A stretch of 64,000 bases of DNA. It comes from Nematostella vectensis. Taxonomy: Eukaryota; Cnidaria; Anthozoa; Actiniaria; Edwardsiidae. The stretch is taken from contig NC_064040.1 in assembly GCF_932526225.1 (NCBI RefSeq), positions 3,631,681 to 3,695,680 of the forward strand. Reading direction: 5' to 3'. Numbering within the stretch: position 1 is the first letter of the stretch; each line of letters begins with the position of its first letter. Made by a program: the position numbers and the translations under genes. Shown one piece after another: positions 13,455 through 26,079 of this stretch. A model generated the notes under the pieces. The model had not been told where the DNA came from and did no database searches. It saw only the letters and a program-made list of their open reading frames with translations.

Positions 13455-16400
13455 ATGAGTTCAGTTTTTGCATTACGCGGTTCTGAAGGAGGCAAGGACG
13501 TTATTTTGGCGGAGGGAAAGACTTCTATTGGCCGAGGACCATTGCTCAGTGTGAGTAATAACAGCGAATAGAGGGCTCGAAAGTGTGGCTTGAACATAGT
13601 TGATTCAATTTTCCACGAGCGTCTTCGATTGAATTTGTTCCCCTTTTCCTATGATTATTGCTTATTTAGCCCTTTTCTGGGATGTGCACATGTAGTGTTT
13701 TTGAATGTGATCTTTGTGGATACCCCTCATTCACTGGACTTGATCGTGTCGAGGGTTTATTACGACCAGCGCCAGTGGCCCGCATCCATTCGCCCCTATA
13801 CGAGCCAAACAAAGGAAATCTCCCTCGCAAAGTGCAGTTCGATCGATCGTCGTATTTCTACGCTTCACCGTTGTTTGTTTTAGTCCCTTTTATTCGCGGA
13901 CCGTCTTTATTGTATTTTGTTACAGTTTATCGAATTTAACTCACAATATCGTGCCGACAATGCTCAACTGTTGCTAAATGCTATTATCACTTCGCCCAAC
14001 CTCACACTCCATGCACTTAATTCGTGACTTTTTGTATTTTCGCACAGGTAGCAGACAAGAGGGTCTCAAGGTCCCATGCTACATTAGATATAAACAATGG
14101 CAAACTTACTCTTTCTGCTGTAAGTAGGAGTTATTTATGCATTGAGGTCACTATATGTTAGCTTACTAGAATAACAATTTGACAATGTAACCACACTTCC
14201 AATTTCATGTTTGACATAATTTAACAAACTAAATTTTCTTGATACATCAAACCTAAAGAACAAGATCCCTAGAATTTGAGATTTTAATTTATATTATGTT
14301 CTTATGCTTTCTACTTTTCGATGATACAAATTTAAATTAAAGCAAAAGTTACCACCATAATAGAGAGCATATTGTAAAATTATTGGAACTCGTCTATCTA
14401 CCCTAGGGGGACTAACCAATGAGACGAGTGTACTAGGGGGTCCTAGCTATAGACATGAATTTTGAGGGGCTCGTAATGTGTAGCACTCAGCTAAAGTCCC
14501 TGTCACACATAGACTTTTCCGCTGCAACTTGTCTCGCAAAAAAAATTGTTGCTGGTCACATGCATCCTGTCACATGTAAAGATTTTCCTGAGACTTGAAG
14601 CAATTTGTTGCAGAAAGAACAAGCGTTCTACTTTCTTGCTACGTTGAGAAATGCAAATCAAGTTGCAAAAGGGGTGTCACACAAAATAATGAGTGTGCGA
14701 CCTTGGTCTAGCAATTTTTTGCCACAAACTCAGAGATTTTTGTTCAAAAATTTGAGGTCTCTTGTGATTTTGCCCATTTCTTAATAAAAGTAGTTTTTGT
14801 GAAAATTTGATATGTCCATTGAAGCCCAAGTATCAGGACCTTTTAATGTTCCCTGGGAAGCGAAAGAAAGGGCCTGATACAAATACTGTAAAATCTTCAT
14901 GTTCACTAACCATATTTTTGGGGTCCACATGTGAGTATGCTAGCTTTGTCTCACTGTACATATCTAGAGTAGTAGACCCTGTGTCATGCTAATGATACAG
15001 CCCCTATAGTTAGACTACACTGTACACAACTAGACCACACTTTTCATAGCTAGGCTCTTTGGCAGCCTTTGATACAAACCCTATAACTGGACCACACAAC
15101 TAGGCCTTGCATGACTAAAACTAAGCCTCTCTTTATAGATAGGCCTCAAGATTTAGAAATGATGAGTTTTTCCATTCTCGTTTTAGACTCATACCAACCC
15201 AACATTCTTTAAGCTGTCGGGTCGAGAGAAGTTTTCAGCCCTGAGAAAAGATGAGAGTCAGGAGCTTAAGACAGGAGACTTGATTTCCCTACTTCCTGAC
15301 CAGCATGTGTTTGAGATTATCAGTATCAACCCCAATACACACAGCACAGCTGTGAATAATGGGGCACTGACCGATGAGAAGACACTTGCTGGAAGTACTG
15401 AGAAATCTCAAGAAGAAAAAGGTAGGTGTTCTTTGTTGATATGCCAACAACTCAGGGACATGTACAGCTACAGTAGAAGATAGTGTTTTCACTCTGAAAT
15501 ACTCTTATGGGTATGGGGCAAATAAGGGTTCCTCAGAAGTCAGTTCTTGTAATTTTTTGCAGTTGTGAGTCCAGAAGAGGACTCAAACCTTGATGGAACC
15601 AGCAATGGATCTCCTTCTGAAGAGAGTTCTGCTAAACCCAGCCCAGGAGATGATACAACGCAAAGCAGGGTAAGAACATAAAGTAGATCTTTCTTCCTTT
15701 TTTATATTCCCTCCTCCTTTCTATGTAGACTATGTTTCTTTTTTCAATACTACGAAAGGTATTAAAAGCCACCCTCAGGACCAAGCAAAATGGCCTCTAA
15801 ATCAGTAACCTTAATTTTATCAGCAGTTTTGTTACAAAAGGGTTCTGATATTAGTGAGGTTGATAGAGTACTGTAATTTTAACAGCGACTAGCATGAAAA
15901 TGTAACTACAAGGACCTTTTATAGGTAGACTTCTAAACAACTTATAAAAACAAGGTGATGAACAAGTGTTATTAATTCTTTTACTAGGAAGCACCTCCAA
16001 TAACCACTGGTGTAGAAGATGCTGAGATGCTTAAGAAATCCCGTAACCTTCCTGCATGGATGGCAACAGGAGGCCAGGCCACCACTGCAAGCCCTCCTGT
16101 CACCAAACCTGTAGGGGGTAAGTCTGGCTAGTGTGGGCAGCGACATGGCATGCTATGATCTTTTAGAGGAAAAGGCTGCCATGATGTTTTATATGCACTT
16201 TCCCAACCCCCCTTCCCCCCTCCAAGAAATCACGCATCAAACTTAAAATTATGAAGATCTCGTTTGTTGTGTTGCATCGTAAACAATTTTCAAAATTTTC
16301 AATTTTCAAAATTTTAGTCCCTTTATAAGGGATAAGCAATAGTGGTTGAGTAGAAGAGTTAAGTGGTTGAAATAACATCAACAAAACACGTCGTGACCAT

Positions 16401-19400
16401 TCGGGCAAAAAGAAAAAGTGTTCATATCTTCCCTACAACAAACTCTAGCTCTGAGCCTGCCCAGGATGACAGTGGTGTCAAATTTACCTTTACCAAGACC
16501 TTAAAGTTTCTAACCCATTCTTTGCACACTGTATGTCTTTCATGTGTTTTTAGTGGACAGCTGGTTACCAGACTGTGGAGACATTTTTATCAAAAAAATG
16601 TATTAGAAAAAAAAAAACTTATTTTTTCCATCCTCTATGACTTAGGACCAGTGAAACGAGGAAGGGGGCGTCCGAGGAAAAACCCAGATGCGCCTAGTAA
16701 TAATAACACAAGTGGACACGACTTAGCATACATCCCAACTCCTGCTGAGCGGCGACAGCCAGTCTACAGAGATACTGATGATGATGTGGATCGAGAGCTG
16801 CTTGAAGAATTCATGTTCGACAACGATGATGAAGATGACATTGAGGAAGATGATGAGGAGGAGTGGAGCCCAGTGGCGAAGAGTCCTTCTAGAAGAGGAC
16901 GTGGGAGAGGAAGGGGGCGAGGAAGGGGTAGAGGAAGAGGAAGTAGTCGTGGCCGTGGCCGTGGCAGGGGTAGAGGTAGGGGTAGGGCAAAGAGGAGAAA
17001 GACGAAAGAATATAGTGATGATGACAGTGAGGAGGAATTTGAGGATGAGGAGGATGAGTCCTATTCGCCAAGAGCCAACCTCAGAAAGAAGTCGCGAGAA
17101 ATGAGCTATAGCGAGAATGATGATCCAGATGAGGATGAAGATGAAGAGGTCGATCTCCCGCCAAGGAAGGCTGCACGCCTGAGTGAGGGAGGGGGGCAAG
17201 CAGAAGACCCTTTATCTAGAACGGTAGGTACTGAGCCCGTGACAGGTCAAGACACCCCATCTAACTCATGAACTAGCTCTAGGATTCATATCAACGTATA
17301 TACACGAAAACCGCAATTTTATGATCTTGTTGAAGTCGATAAAACGATGCCTCGAATGTTATTCGCCACAAATGTTGTTGGTCCTGTTACCGCAATGAAG
17401 GGTTAGCAGAAACACGATGTTGCAAACACATTTGCGCAGCCCCGTGCAAGCATGGTAAGCATCAGCAACACAAGTGAGAATCGGTCAAACACAAGCGAAA
17501 GCGAAAGAAAACCAAGCAGTTGCGTTCTGTTGCTCATCCGCTTGCGTTCTAGTGAGAATCGGGAAATTGCGTGCGCTGTGCTTACCCTTACGTCCAAGTG
17601 AAAACCAACCTTAATGATGGCCCAAATCATGCTTGCAAACAGTTTAACAACATCTTCAGACAAGCACATTGTCGGTCCTACAAATTAAGGCAATATTTAC
17701 ACTGGCTTTGTTAGAATACTGTATACAAGTATTTTCTGTCAACATACAAGTCAATACCAACTTTATATCATCCAAGTCTTATCGTAAAATCGCGGTTTCT
17801 CCATACATTTGTCTATGAGCTGATTATTAGCGCTTTTAGCTGTTTGCCTATTCCTCCAGGAATGCCTGTTGTTTTAAACGCAAATAAGGTACATTCTCGT
17901 TTAAAGAGCTTTTGATTTTCTCTTAAGTTTATTAGTCTAGAAACCAATATGACTATTTTATTGTTTAAGGCCCTAAAAGGCAAACAACTCGAGGCGCTAA
18001 TAATAATATAAAGAAATCTTAAAGTAAAGAAAGATTGTAGCTTTAGCTCCTTTATTGTAGTCTTAAAGGTTTACTCTAGAAAGCGTACCAAAAAAATAAC
18101 TATATTTTATGAACGTATTACAACTGAAATAAGAGCATATATATAAATAAGAAAATGTGTTTTTAACGTCGCTGTAGTGAATAAACTTTGTAAATCAATA
18201 AGAAGTTGCTTGATGTATACAATGGAATTCCGCTGGTCCGAACTCTGCAAAAGTGAATTCGGCGATAAGGGATTATGCTGTAGCCTTGAAATCTCATACG
18301 TGAATAACCCAACTAAGACTTCCCGTTCGATCTAAGCTTTGTAACCGCCCCTGCTTGACAGACGGAAGATTCAGGTACTGAGGGATTTGCGATAGCGGGG
18401 TTCCACTGTATCTAACCAAGCTCCTTTGCCTTGGTTTCTTTTGAGACAAAGAGCATTTGTTCGTTTTTAGAGAGGCGAGAACTCCGCGAGTGACGAAGAC
18501 ACAAGTACTACCACCAAACAGAAGCTGTCTGTCTGCCCCTACGGCAAGCTTTGCTATAGGTGGGTGTCAACCCCAGTTTGATACAGTGAAACCCCGCCCT
18601 TTTTATAAGATCGCAGCCGTTATTACCGTATGATCGTGGGTGTCAACCCCAGTTTGATACCGTATAACCCCGCCCTTTTTATAAGATCGCAGGCGTTATT
18701 ACCGTATGATAGTGGCTCTCGACCCCAGTTTGATACAGTGCAAACCCCGCCCTTTTTATAAGATCGCAGGCGTTATTACCGTATGATAGTGGCTCTCAAC
18801 CCCAGTTTGATACAGTGGAACCCCGCCCTTTTTATAAGATCGCAGGCGTTATTACCGTATGATCGTGGGTGTCAACCCCAGTTTGATACAGTGAAACCCC
18901 GCCCTTTTTATAAGATCGCGAGCGTTATTACCGTATGATCGTGGCTGTCAACCCCAGTTTGATACAGTGAAACCCCGCCCTTTTAATAGGATCGCAAGCG
19001 TTATTATCGTGTGTGTCAACCCCAGTTTGATACAGTGAAACCCCGCCCTTTTTATAAGACCGCAAGCGTTATTACCGTATGATCGTGGGTGTCAACCCCA
19101 GTTTGATACCGTATAACCCCGCCCTTTTTATAAGATCGCAGGCGTTATTACCGTATGATCGTGGGTGTCAACCCCAGTTTGATACTGTGAAACCCCGCCC
19201 TTTTAATAAGATCGCAAGCGTTATTACCGTATGATCGTGAGTGTCAACCCCAGTTTGATACTGTGAAACCCCGCCCTTTTAATAAGATCGCAAGCGTTAT
19301 TACCGTATGATCGTGAGTGTCAACCCCAGTTTGATACTGTGAAACCCCGCCCTTTTAATAAGATCGCAAGCGTTATTACCGTATGATCGTGAGTGTCAAC

Positions 19401-22400
19401 CCCAGTTTGATACAGTTAAACCCCGCCCTTTTAAGGCGGGGGTCTACCTGAAACTCACTACAGACATCAAAAAAATTTTTTTTCGATAAATATCATATTC
19501 GGCTATTCCTTTATCAATTCAATGTTGTCTTACAACTGTCCTGACTCTTTTTCGATAAGCCCGAGCGCTTTTAAAAAGTTGTGTCAAGTTTGAAGATCAC
19601 GTTGCCATGGCAACGATTACTGTTTCTTTTGAATTCGGCGCATTTTTTCTACTCCAATGGGGCCCAATCGCCATACAAACCTGTACAGGACCCGAAATGA
19701 TCCCAGGACCCGAAACGATCCCAGGACCCGAAATGATCCCCAAAAGTACCCCAAATGATCCTGGGACCCGAAACGGTACCGAGGAGTCCCCGAAATTAAC
19801 CCCAAGGAATTGCGGTAATGGACAAAGGGAAAGCAGAAGAAATACTTGCAATTCTTGAAGCATAATTAAGGGTTAACAGCGACTCAATTTCTAAACAACG
19901 CGACTTAAAAATATTAAATTCCAATACAATACTTCTATTTATTACATTGCCCGGCGTTAAACACATAAACAGAGTCCAAAACAAATACACAACTTTCAAT
20001 TGCTACTGAAAGGAATACAGCATAAACATAGCACAGCTTTGCTCAGATCAACCAAACTCTCGACCTTCCATCACACTCTAAACATTTTGCGGTTCCGACA
20101 CATGACTCTCATTTCCGGTTAACATCACCCCTAAAAATTAATATTCATTTGACAACCAAACATGTATTTCACCACGAAATTCTTGTTTACACGAGCGAAT
20201 ATTTACCGACACATTATATTTAGGCAGCCGGTTTGGCCGAGAAGATGGAACGACAAAAGCACACTGAGTAATACACTCGAACAACCAACCCATCTACTAC
20301 CGATGCAAAATATTAAGAGGATGTGGCATTTGTTGAAAGCAATATTATGTGAGTTTTGAATTTCCTCATGTAGTCGTGCGTACACCCCGGCATGATAGGA
20401 TAGGTCTTTCATTCGCCGAATAAAAACATGCAAAAAATAACCTTAACCCATTTCGCTATTACTATGAAAAGCAGCATGTCCTATCCTTTCTTTTTGGCTT
20501 TTTATGTAAAAATGATTTATCCACACCGTGTTCTTCAAATTACTATCACAGGAATTGTTAGTTGACCCCAATTTCTGACTCAACCACTGTATTTCCCCCG
20601 CTGTCGTATATTAATATCTTAATACTGTAGTTTTAGTTAATGTAAATTTCCTTTTAATAACATAAATAAAGCTAAATGTTTCAAATGTTTTTAAAACTGA
20701 AAGCCAATCCTTACACATCCCTTTTGTTGTCCATTACTGCAATTCCTTGGGGTTCATTTCGGGGACTCTTGGGGATCGTTTCGGGTCCCGGGATCAGTTG
20801 GGGAACTTTTGGGGATCGTTTCGGGTCCTGGGATCGTTTCGGGTCCTGGGATCATTTCGGGTCCTGTACAAACCTCCTCAAATCTCTCTTGAAACAACTG
20901 TCCAGCGGTTGACAGCAAAATACACAACTATTATGGGATATATATGTGCAAAATCCAGCAAAACTTCTAAACTTATCGAACCGCGATCCTCAAAGCTATA
21001 TACAACTCATATCAACTCTTTAAAAGACCTTGAAAAATAATGGTCGGAGAAAAAGACTCATCGACGTACCGAAAGAAAAGAAAACGCGTGTTTTACGGCA
21101 AGCAAAAACAGGAGCTGAACCGCTCAGACAGAGATGAAAGCTCTCAAACAACTCGTGGCCTCGTCGAAGAACCAGGACCCTCACACTCTCGATCGGCAGA
21201 TTATACTCCAGATCACAGTGAACAAGCTCCAGCAAGTGCTTCTAGAAAGAAGCTTAGCGACCATGGCTACAATGAAAGCTTTGACGGAGAGTTTTCTTCG
21301 GACGATCAAAGCCTTTCAAAATTTGACTCAGACCACGAGGAGGTATCTGGTGATGATGCTGAAGCCTGCGAATATCGAGTCGTGGACTTGGGATGCCTCT
21401 CTTCATATCTTTCCGATGTTCATAGATGCGAAGAAGGTGAGTATTTTGAAAAATAACATCATTTTGTTTTCGCTGATAAGCTCAATATAGTGATTTAGTT
21501 TATATGATTGGTCTCAGATTTGGAAATTACTATATACACAGAATACGTGACCTTATGATTTCTTGAACTCAGCGGGACTGTAAGACTCATATTATAAGTA
21601 ACAATTATTCTGTTTGAATCAATGGCTGATTCATTAGCTAGCGATTCTAAGTGTTTGTTTTATTGCAGGTAAACTTGAAATAAAAGAAACTACTTCAGCA
21701 AGGGCAGGGCTGAAATCCTCTTTCGAGGTTAAGTGCAGTTCCTGTCATGAAACTGAAACTCTGACAACATCAAGTCAAATCCACCAAAGAGGCAAGTCTT
21801 TCGATGTCAACCGGCGAGTAGTGTACCACTCCCTGGAAAGTGGAAATGGATATGAGGGACTTGCTTCATTTTGCAGAGTCATGAATATGCCATGTGTTAG
21901 CAAAGCAGCATATTACAAACAATTGGACATAATTGTCAATGCTCAGGAAGAGGAGGGAAGACGTGAAATGTGTTCGGCCGCAAAAAGACTGCGTCAGAAG
22001 CTGATAGGAGATGATGGCAAGGAGTTTGAGCTTCTTGACGTGGCTGTCAGTTTTGATGGAACCTGGGCCAAGAGAGGCTTCACATCACTCACTGGAGTGG
22101 TTTTTGCTATTTCTATAGACACTGGAGAGGTCCTAGACTACCATGTCCTCTCCAAACAATGCCAGACATGTACCATAAACAGAGGCAAAATTTCTGATGA
22201 TGGAGAGTTTGAGGATTGGATACTAGAACATGTGGCTTCAGGTGCATGTGACATAAACTTTGTTGGAAGTTCTCCTGCCATGGAGGCAGAGGGTGCTGTT
22301 GTGCTCTGGAGTAGATCCATAGAACGCCACAACATGAGGTACAAGTGGATGATTTGCGATGGGGACAGTAAATCACATAACTCTGTCCAAGACATCTACG

Positions 22401-25400
22401 ATGAATGTAGGGTGGAAAAATTAGACTGTGTGGGGCACGTGCAAAAAAGGATGGGAAAGCGGTTGCTCCAGTTGAAGAGTAGGAGAAAAGGGAAGCTAGA
22501 TGATGGCCATACGATTGGTGGCCGTGGCCGCCTCACAGAGGCCAAGATAAAAAAACTCCAAAAGGAGTATGGTCTGGCAATTCGCCAGAACACTGTGCAA
22601 GATACTAATCCCACAGAAAGAGACATTGATGTGGCAGTATATGCGATGAAAAAGAATATAATCGCATCTCTACACCACAATATTGGGATGCCGGATCTTA
22701 AAAAACAGCATCAATACTGCCCAAAAGGGGCAAATTCCTGGTGTAAGTTCCAACAGGACGAAGCCACCGGTACCTCCAGTTACGACTCAGCAGACTGCTT
22801 ACCTGAGGTTTTTCTAGAGGTACTGCGGCCAGTATACATGAGCTTGAGTGAGACTGATTTACTTAAGAGATGTGTTCGTGGAAAGACACAGAACCCTAAC
22901 GAATGTATTAATTCGTTGGTTTGGGCCCGATGCCCAAAACACAAGCACCATGGCCCAAAGGTGGTGCGATTTGCAGCAGCATCTGCTGTCTGCCATTTTC
23001 ATGGGGGGGCTGCTAGTAGGGAGAAAGTGATGGAGAGTCTTTTGATTCCTGCTGGCAGCCATACAAAGCAGGGATCCCTTCTTAAGGACAGAAAGCGGGT
23101 GCAGAAAGCAGACAGGCAAGTGTCTGAAAAGGCAAAGAAGAAAAGACAGGCCACCCAGATGCGCAGAGTACGCAGGGAGGAGGCTCTAAGGAGTGCTGAG
23201 GGTGTTACTTACGAGTCTGGAGCCTTTTAGCTAAAATATTTTCAAGAACATTGCTTATATGATAAGAAACAGCGTTTTTGTGATTATTGTCAACTTTAAA
23301 GGCATTTTCCCGAATTTTTGCTTTTCGGGCTTCAAGAAAAGATATCTCTTCAAGAATTTGTTCAATTGACCTCAAACTTTCAGCATTGATAGATATAACG
23401 GAGGTGATTAAAATGAGTTGAGGGATTTCCTCTTTAATTTTTTAAAAGAAAGTTATGGACTGATGAAGTCAATTTTCCTATTATGCAAATTTAAATGACT
23501 TCTATTGGCTTATTTTTTGGAATTCCAAAATTTCCTCAACTCATTTTAATTATTAGTGTTCTAGCAATAGTACAATGAAGAAAAATCGAAATTCCATTCA
23601 ATCTGCAAGGAGTTATTTTTTCTTAAATAAAAACTCTCCTTACTCAGCATGTGTCTTTTTGAAAGCCTGGTATCAAATTACATTGTCATATTTCACGGAA
23701 TAAAATATAAAATCAGAATCGTCATCTCATAACCTTTCCAATGATATATGGTTTGCTATAGTTATGATGAAAACTTTGACAGTTGTGATTTTTTTTGCAA
23801 CACCACTCAATTTGCTATGAGTTCAGGTAGACCCCCGCCTTAATAAGATCGCAAGCGTTATTACCGTATGATAGTGGGTGTCAACCCCAGTTCGATACTG
23901 TGAAACTCCGCCCTTTTAATAAGATCGCAGGCGTTATTACCGTATGATAGTGGCTCTCAACCCCAGTTCAATACTGTGAAACCCCAACTTTTTTGTATAA
24001 TATCGCAAGCATTATAACTACCCAGTCTTTCCTATTGACTTTTGCTGTACTAGAATCCCGAACTGTCCGTTTTTCTATTGCAATCTATTATGACAATCTA
24101 TTAATGGCGTCTCAGCCTTTTTTTTTCTAATGAAGCCTCTGGCTTCTATAAGTTTAATGATAAATAAATGTGTTTGTTGGAACATCACCCCTTTTGCCCT
24201 GATATTAACACCGGCACAATACAGAAATATCTAGAAAACAAATGGGGCACGGCCACGCCCCTACTGGTTTTTTACTTATAATTTTTGGAAAAATTGGGGG
24301 ATGGGGCACGTGCCCCCCTGCTATGGCCCTACTTACTGTTGATATTGCAAATCACTGGGGAAAGCACCAAGAAGGAGCATTTTATTTTCAGTATTACTTG
24401 TTCTGCTAGTATCTAACCCCTTCCAATGAAGTATGTTTCCTATTTCCACATATTCCTCTTTCAAATTCTCCACTCCTCATTTGGAGAGACCAGCTTGAAG
24501 AACTTCTCGGGACACGGAAGCATTACAAATGAGACTCTAGTAGATACGAAAAGTTTTTGGATTTTGATTGGATAAAGCGCACAAAGCGAGGACCAATCAC
24601 AAGGAACATGACCAGTCATGTGATCATGTCCTGCCACCCATAGAACGTGACTCTATAATAAACCTCTTTAAGGCAGCGCCTGAATCTTCTTATTGTAACC
24701 CTGGATACCATGATCAACAGAAAGAACCCTCAGCATTTAGAGGAATATTCTCACGAGGAGGAGAGGGACACTGGGAACCACAAACCAGAATGTCCTTTCG
24801 GTACGGAGTGTTACAGGAAAAACCCGCAACACTTCCAAGAATACACTCATCCAGGTAGGATATAACAATAAACAACAAACCAGAATGTCCTTTCGGTACG
24901 GAGTGTTACAGGAAGAACCCGCAACACTTCCAAGAATACACACACACAGGTAACGTATAACAATAAACAATAAACCAGAATGTCCTTTCGGTACGGAGTG
25001 TTACAGTGAAAACCCGTAACACTTCCAAGAATACACTCATCCAGGTGGGTTATACCAGTTGGGCGTGGATTGCTATGGTGATGGTGGTGATGATAGTGGT
25101 GGTGCTGATGGTGATGCTGTTGTGATATGATGGTTGTGATGATAGTGGTGGTGTTGATGGTTATGCTTTTGTGATATGTTGGTTGCGATTTGTTGGTAAT
25201 GATAGTTGTGATGGTGGTGATGGTGTTAATGATAGTGTTGGTGATGATAGTGGTGGTGCTGATGGTTATGCTGTTGTGATATGATGGTTGCGATTTGTTG
25301 GTAATGATAGTTGTGATGGTGGTGATGGTGTTAATGATAGTGTTGGTGATGATAGTGGTGGTGTTGATAGTGTTGATAGTGTTGGTGATGATAGTGGTGG

Positions 25401-25892
25401 TGTTGATAGTGGTGGTGATGATGGTGTTGATGATAATGGTGGTGATGCTGTTGTGATATGTTGGTTGCGATGTGTTGGTGATGATAGTGGTGGTGCTGAT
25501 GGTTATGCTTTTGTGATATGATGGTTGCGATGTGTTGGCAATGATAGTTGTGATTGTGGTGATGGTGTTGATGATAGTGGTGGTGATGCTGTTGTGATAT
25601 GTTGCGATGTGATGATGATTTTGACGATCATGGTTTCTTGCACACTTATTTCTTATAATTGACAATGCCGTAATCCTCAGACATCCGAGACGCAGGTGAA
25701 GACGACAGCGATGACGACGAAGAACCGGACGATAGCGAGCGATCCTCGAGTGACGCCGAGAGCTACAAACAGCAGGGTTCAGATGACAGCGACTGGGGCC
25801 CGAATGACGAGTCCGAGGACGAAGACGTTAAAGAGCTATTGTCAGAAGCCCGGGGATTCCTTCGGCGTAAGAACATGACTAAACCCGTGTGA
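13455..25892 (+). CDS. APLF: APLF (aprataxin and PNK-like factor), DNA-break repair scaffold, 9 exons
   Basis: Scaffold and histone chaperone of non-homologous end joining. Exons with GT/AG borders and matching phases: 13455-13550, 14048-14119, 15187-15421, 15563-15669, 15988-16117, 16646-17223, 18471-18559, 24721-24854, 25681-25892; 1653 nt, 550 residues (human 511). FHA domain, residues 1 to about 105, has the phosphopeptide-binding R27 and SRSHA at 39-43; it binds phosphorylated XRCC1/XRCC4 in relatives. A Ku-binding-like motif (KSRNLPAWM) lies at 187-195. PBZ fingers 1 (C427, C433, H440, H446) and 2 (C459, C465, H472, H478) bind poly(ADP-ribose). The acidic tail, from about 480, matches the histone-binding tail of vertebrate APLF. 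Unusual: exon 6 adds an AT-hook (RGRGRPRK, 218-225), a long Gly/Arg run and acidic stretches. Intron 7 carries a minisatellite and a 4.4-kb transposon. Confidence 0.93.
14866..14905. repeat. Short dispersed repeat
   Basis: The segment with GGGCCTGATACAAATACTGT then AAAATCTTCATGTTC matches 7428-7470 almost exactly, so it is probably a fragment of a dispersed element. The rest of intron 2 (14120-15186) shows no gene. Confidence 0.6.
17823..18005. mobile_element. MITE-like inverted-repeat element, 183 bp
   Basis: The ends ATTATTAGCGC and GCGCTAATAAT are inverted, with imperfect pairing continuing about 28 bp into GTTTGCC / GGCAAAC. It lies in APLF intron 6. No target duplication is clear. Confidence 0.5.
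18560..19434. repeat. 76-bp minisatellite in APLF intron 7, left part
   Basis: About 11 units (TGTCAACCCCAGTTTGATAC, then CCCCGCCCTTTT, AAGATCGC, GTTATTACCGTATGAT). The first unit begins exactly at the donor site of exon 7. The array is interrupted at TTAA by the transposon at 19435 and resumes at 23840. Confidence 0.93.
19682..20867. repeat. Internal inverted repeat pair of the transposon
   Basis: About 140 bp at 19682-19825 recurs inverted at 20729-20867, with repeated CAGGACCCGAAATGATCC-type units inside each arm. It could be a small nested element or a subterminal transposase-binding array. The roughly 900 bp between the arms, and up to the transposase start, hold no gene I can support. 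Confidence 0.8.
21040..23230 (+). CDS. Mutator-like/Kolobok-type DDE transposase, two exons
   Basis: Cut-and-paste transposase of the element. Exon 1 is 21040-21436 and exon 2 is 21669-23230; donor GTGAGT and acceptor TTGCAG join in frame (phase 1), giving 652 residues. The N-terminal 110 residues are basic, then Ser/Asp/Glu-rich, with no clear fold. After the join comes a conserved LGCLSSYLSDVHRCEEG-KLEIKET region, a CxxC pair, then the catalytic core. Likely acidic triad: D in SFDGTW (about residue 261), D in CDGDSKS (about 362) and E in NPNECINSLVW (about 540), assigned by resemblance to this transposase family rather than by structure. CVGHVQKRMG and CPKHKHHG are further signatures. The tail is Lys/Arg-rich, fit for DNA or nuclear import. 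No stop or frameshift is seen, so it may be active. Confidence 0.85.
23840..24010. repeat. 76-bp minisatellite, right remnant
   Basis: Two further units continue the array of 18560-19434 on the far side of the transposon, then decay. Confidence 0.9.
24240..24330. repeat. Dispersed GGGGCACGTGCCCCCC-type repeat fragment
   Basis: Contains GGGGCACGTGCCCCCCTGCT and GGCCCTAC. A related inverted piece lies at 59820-59880, so both are probably ends of one dispersed element. Confidence 0.4.
24785..25056 (+). repeat. 95-bp tandem triplication of the APLF PBZ2 exon segment
   Basis: Three units start at 24785, 24880 and 24975. Each covers the whole second PBZ finger (CPFGTECY, NPQHFQEYTH), the splice donor and about 28 bp of intron. 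Unit 1 is the real exon 8. Unit 2 keeps all four zinc ligands and ends in a donor (GTAACG). Spliced from an AG at 24882-24883 to 24949 it would be a 66-bp exon with phase 1 on both sides. Unit 3 has TAA in place of the finger's Gln codon. Confidence 0.9.
25060..25625. repeat. Degenerate GATGATGGT-type repeat
   Basis: Triplet-rich purine/T repeat filling APLF intron 8 down to the last exon, with higher-order copies (GATATGATGGTTGCGAT recurs). Not coding. Confidence 0.88.
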
Positions 25893-26079
25893 TACACAGA
25901 TTAGACACTGTTGAAGAGCGATGTGGCTCACCTTGTCATGACTTCTGAGTGGTCTTGATAGCACAGGACTGTGATGGTACTTTGACCTCCATAATGTTTG
26001 AGCGCGATAGTACAAAAACCTTGATAGAACGTGAGCGTGATGGTGCCATGACTGTGATGTGGCCATGATAATGCCTGGC

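Larger units (their letters stand above)
19435..23839 (+). mobile_element. TTAA-inserting DNA transposon, Kolobok-like, 4405 bp
   Basis: Left end GGCGGGGGTCTACCTGAA and right end TTCAGGTAGACCCCCGCC are perfect inverted repeats of about 18 bp. TTAA flanks both sides (19431-19434 and 23840-23843). The host minisatellite unit normally reads CCCTTTTAATAAGATCGC, so the empty site can be read from neighbouring units and shows one TTAA. The element carries an apparently intact transposase in the same direction as APLF. TTAA duplication is known for Kolobok and piggyBac; the transposase is not piggyBac-like, so Kolobok is my best placement. Confidence 0.9.

Noticed and set aside
19435-23839. piggyBac assignment from the TTAA target
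   Set aside because: The transposase has the SFDGTW / CDGDSKS / NPNE layout of the Mutator-like/Kolobok type, not piggyBac motifs.
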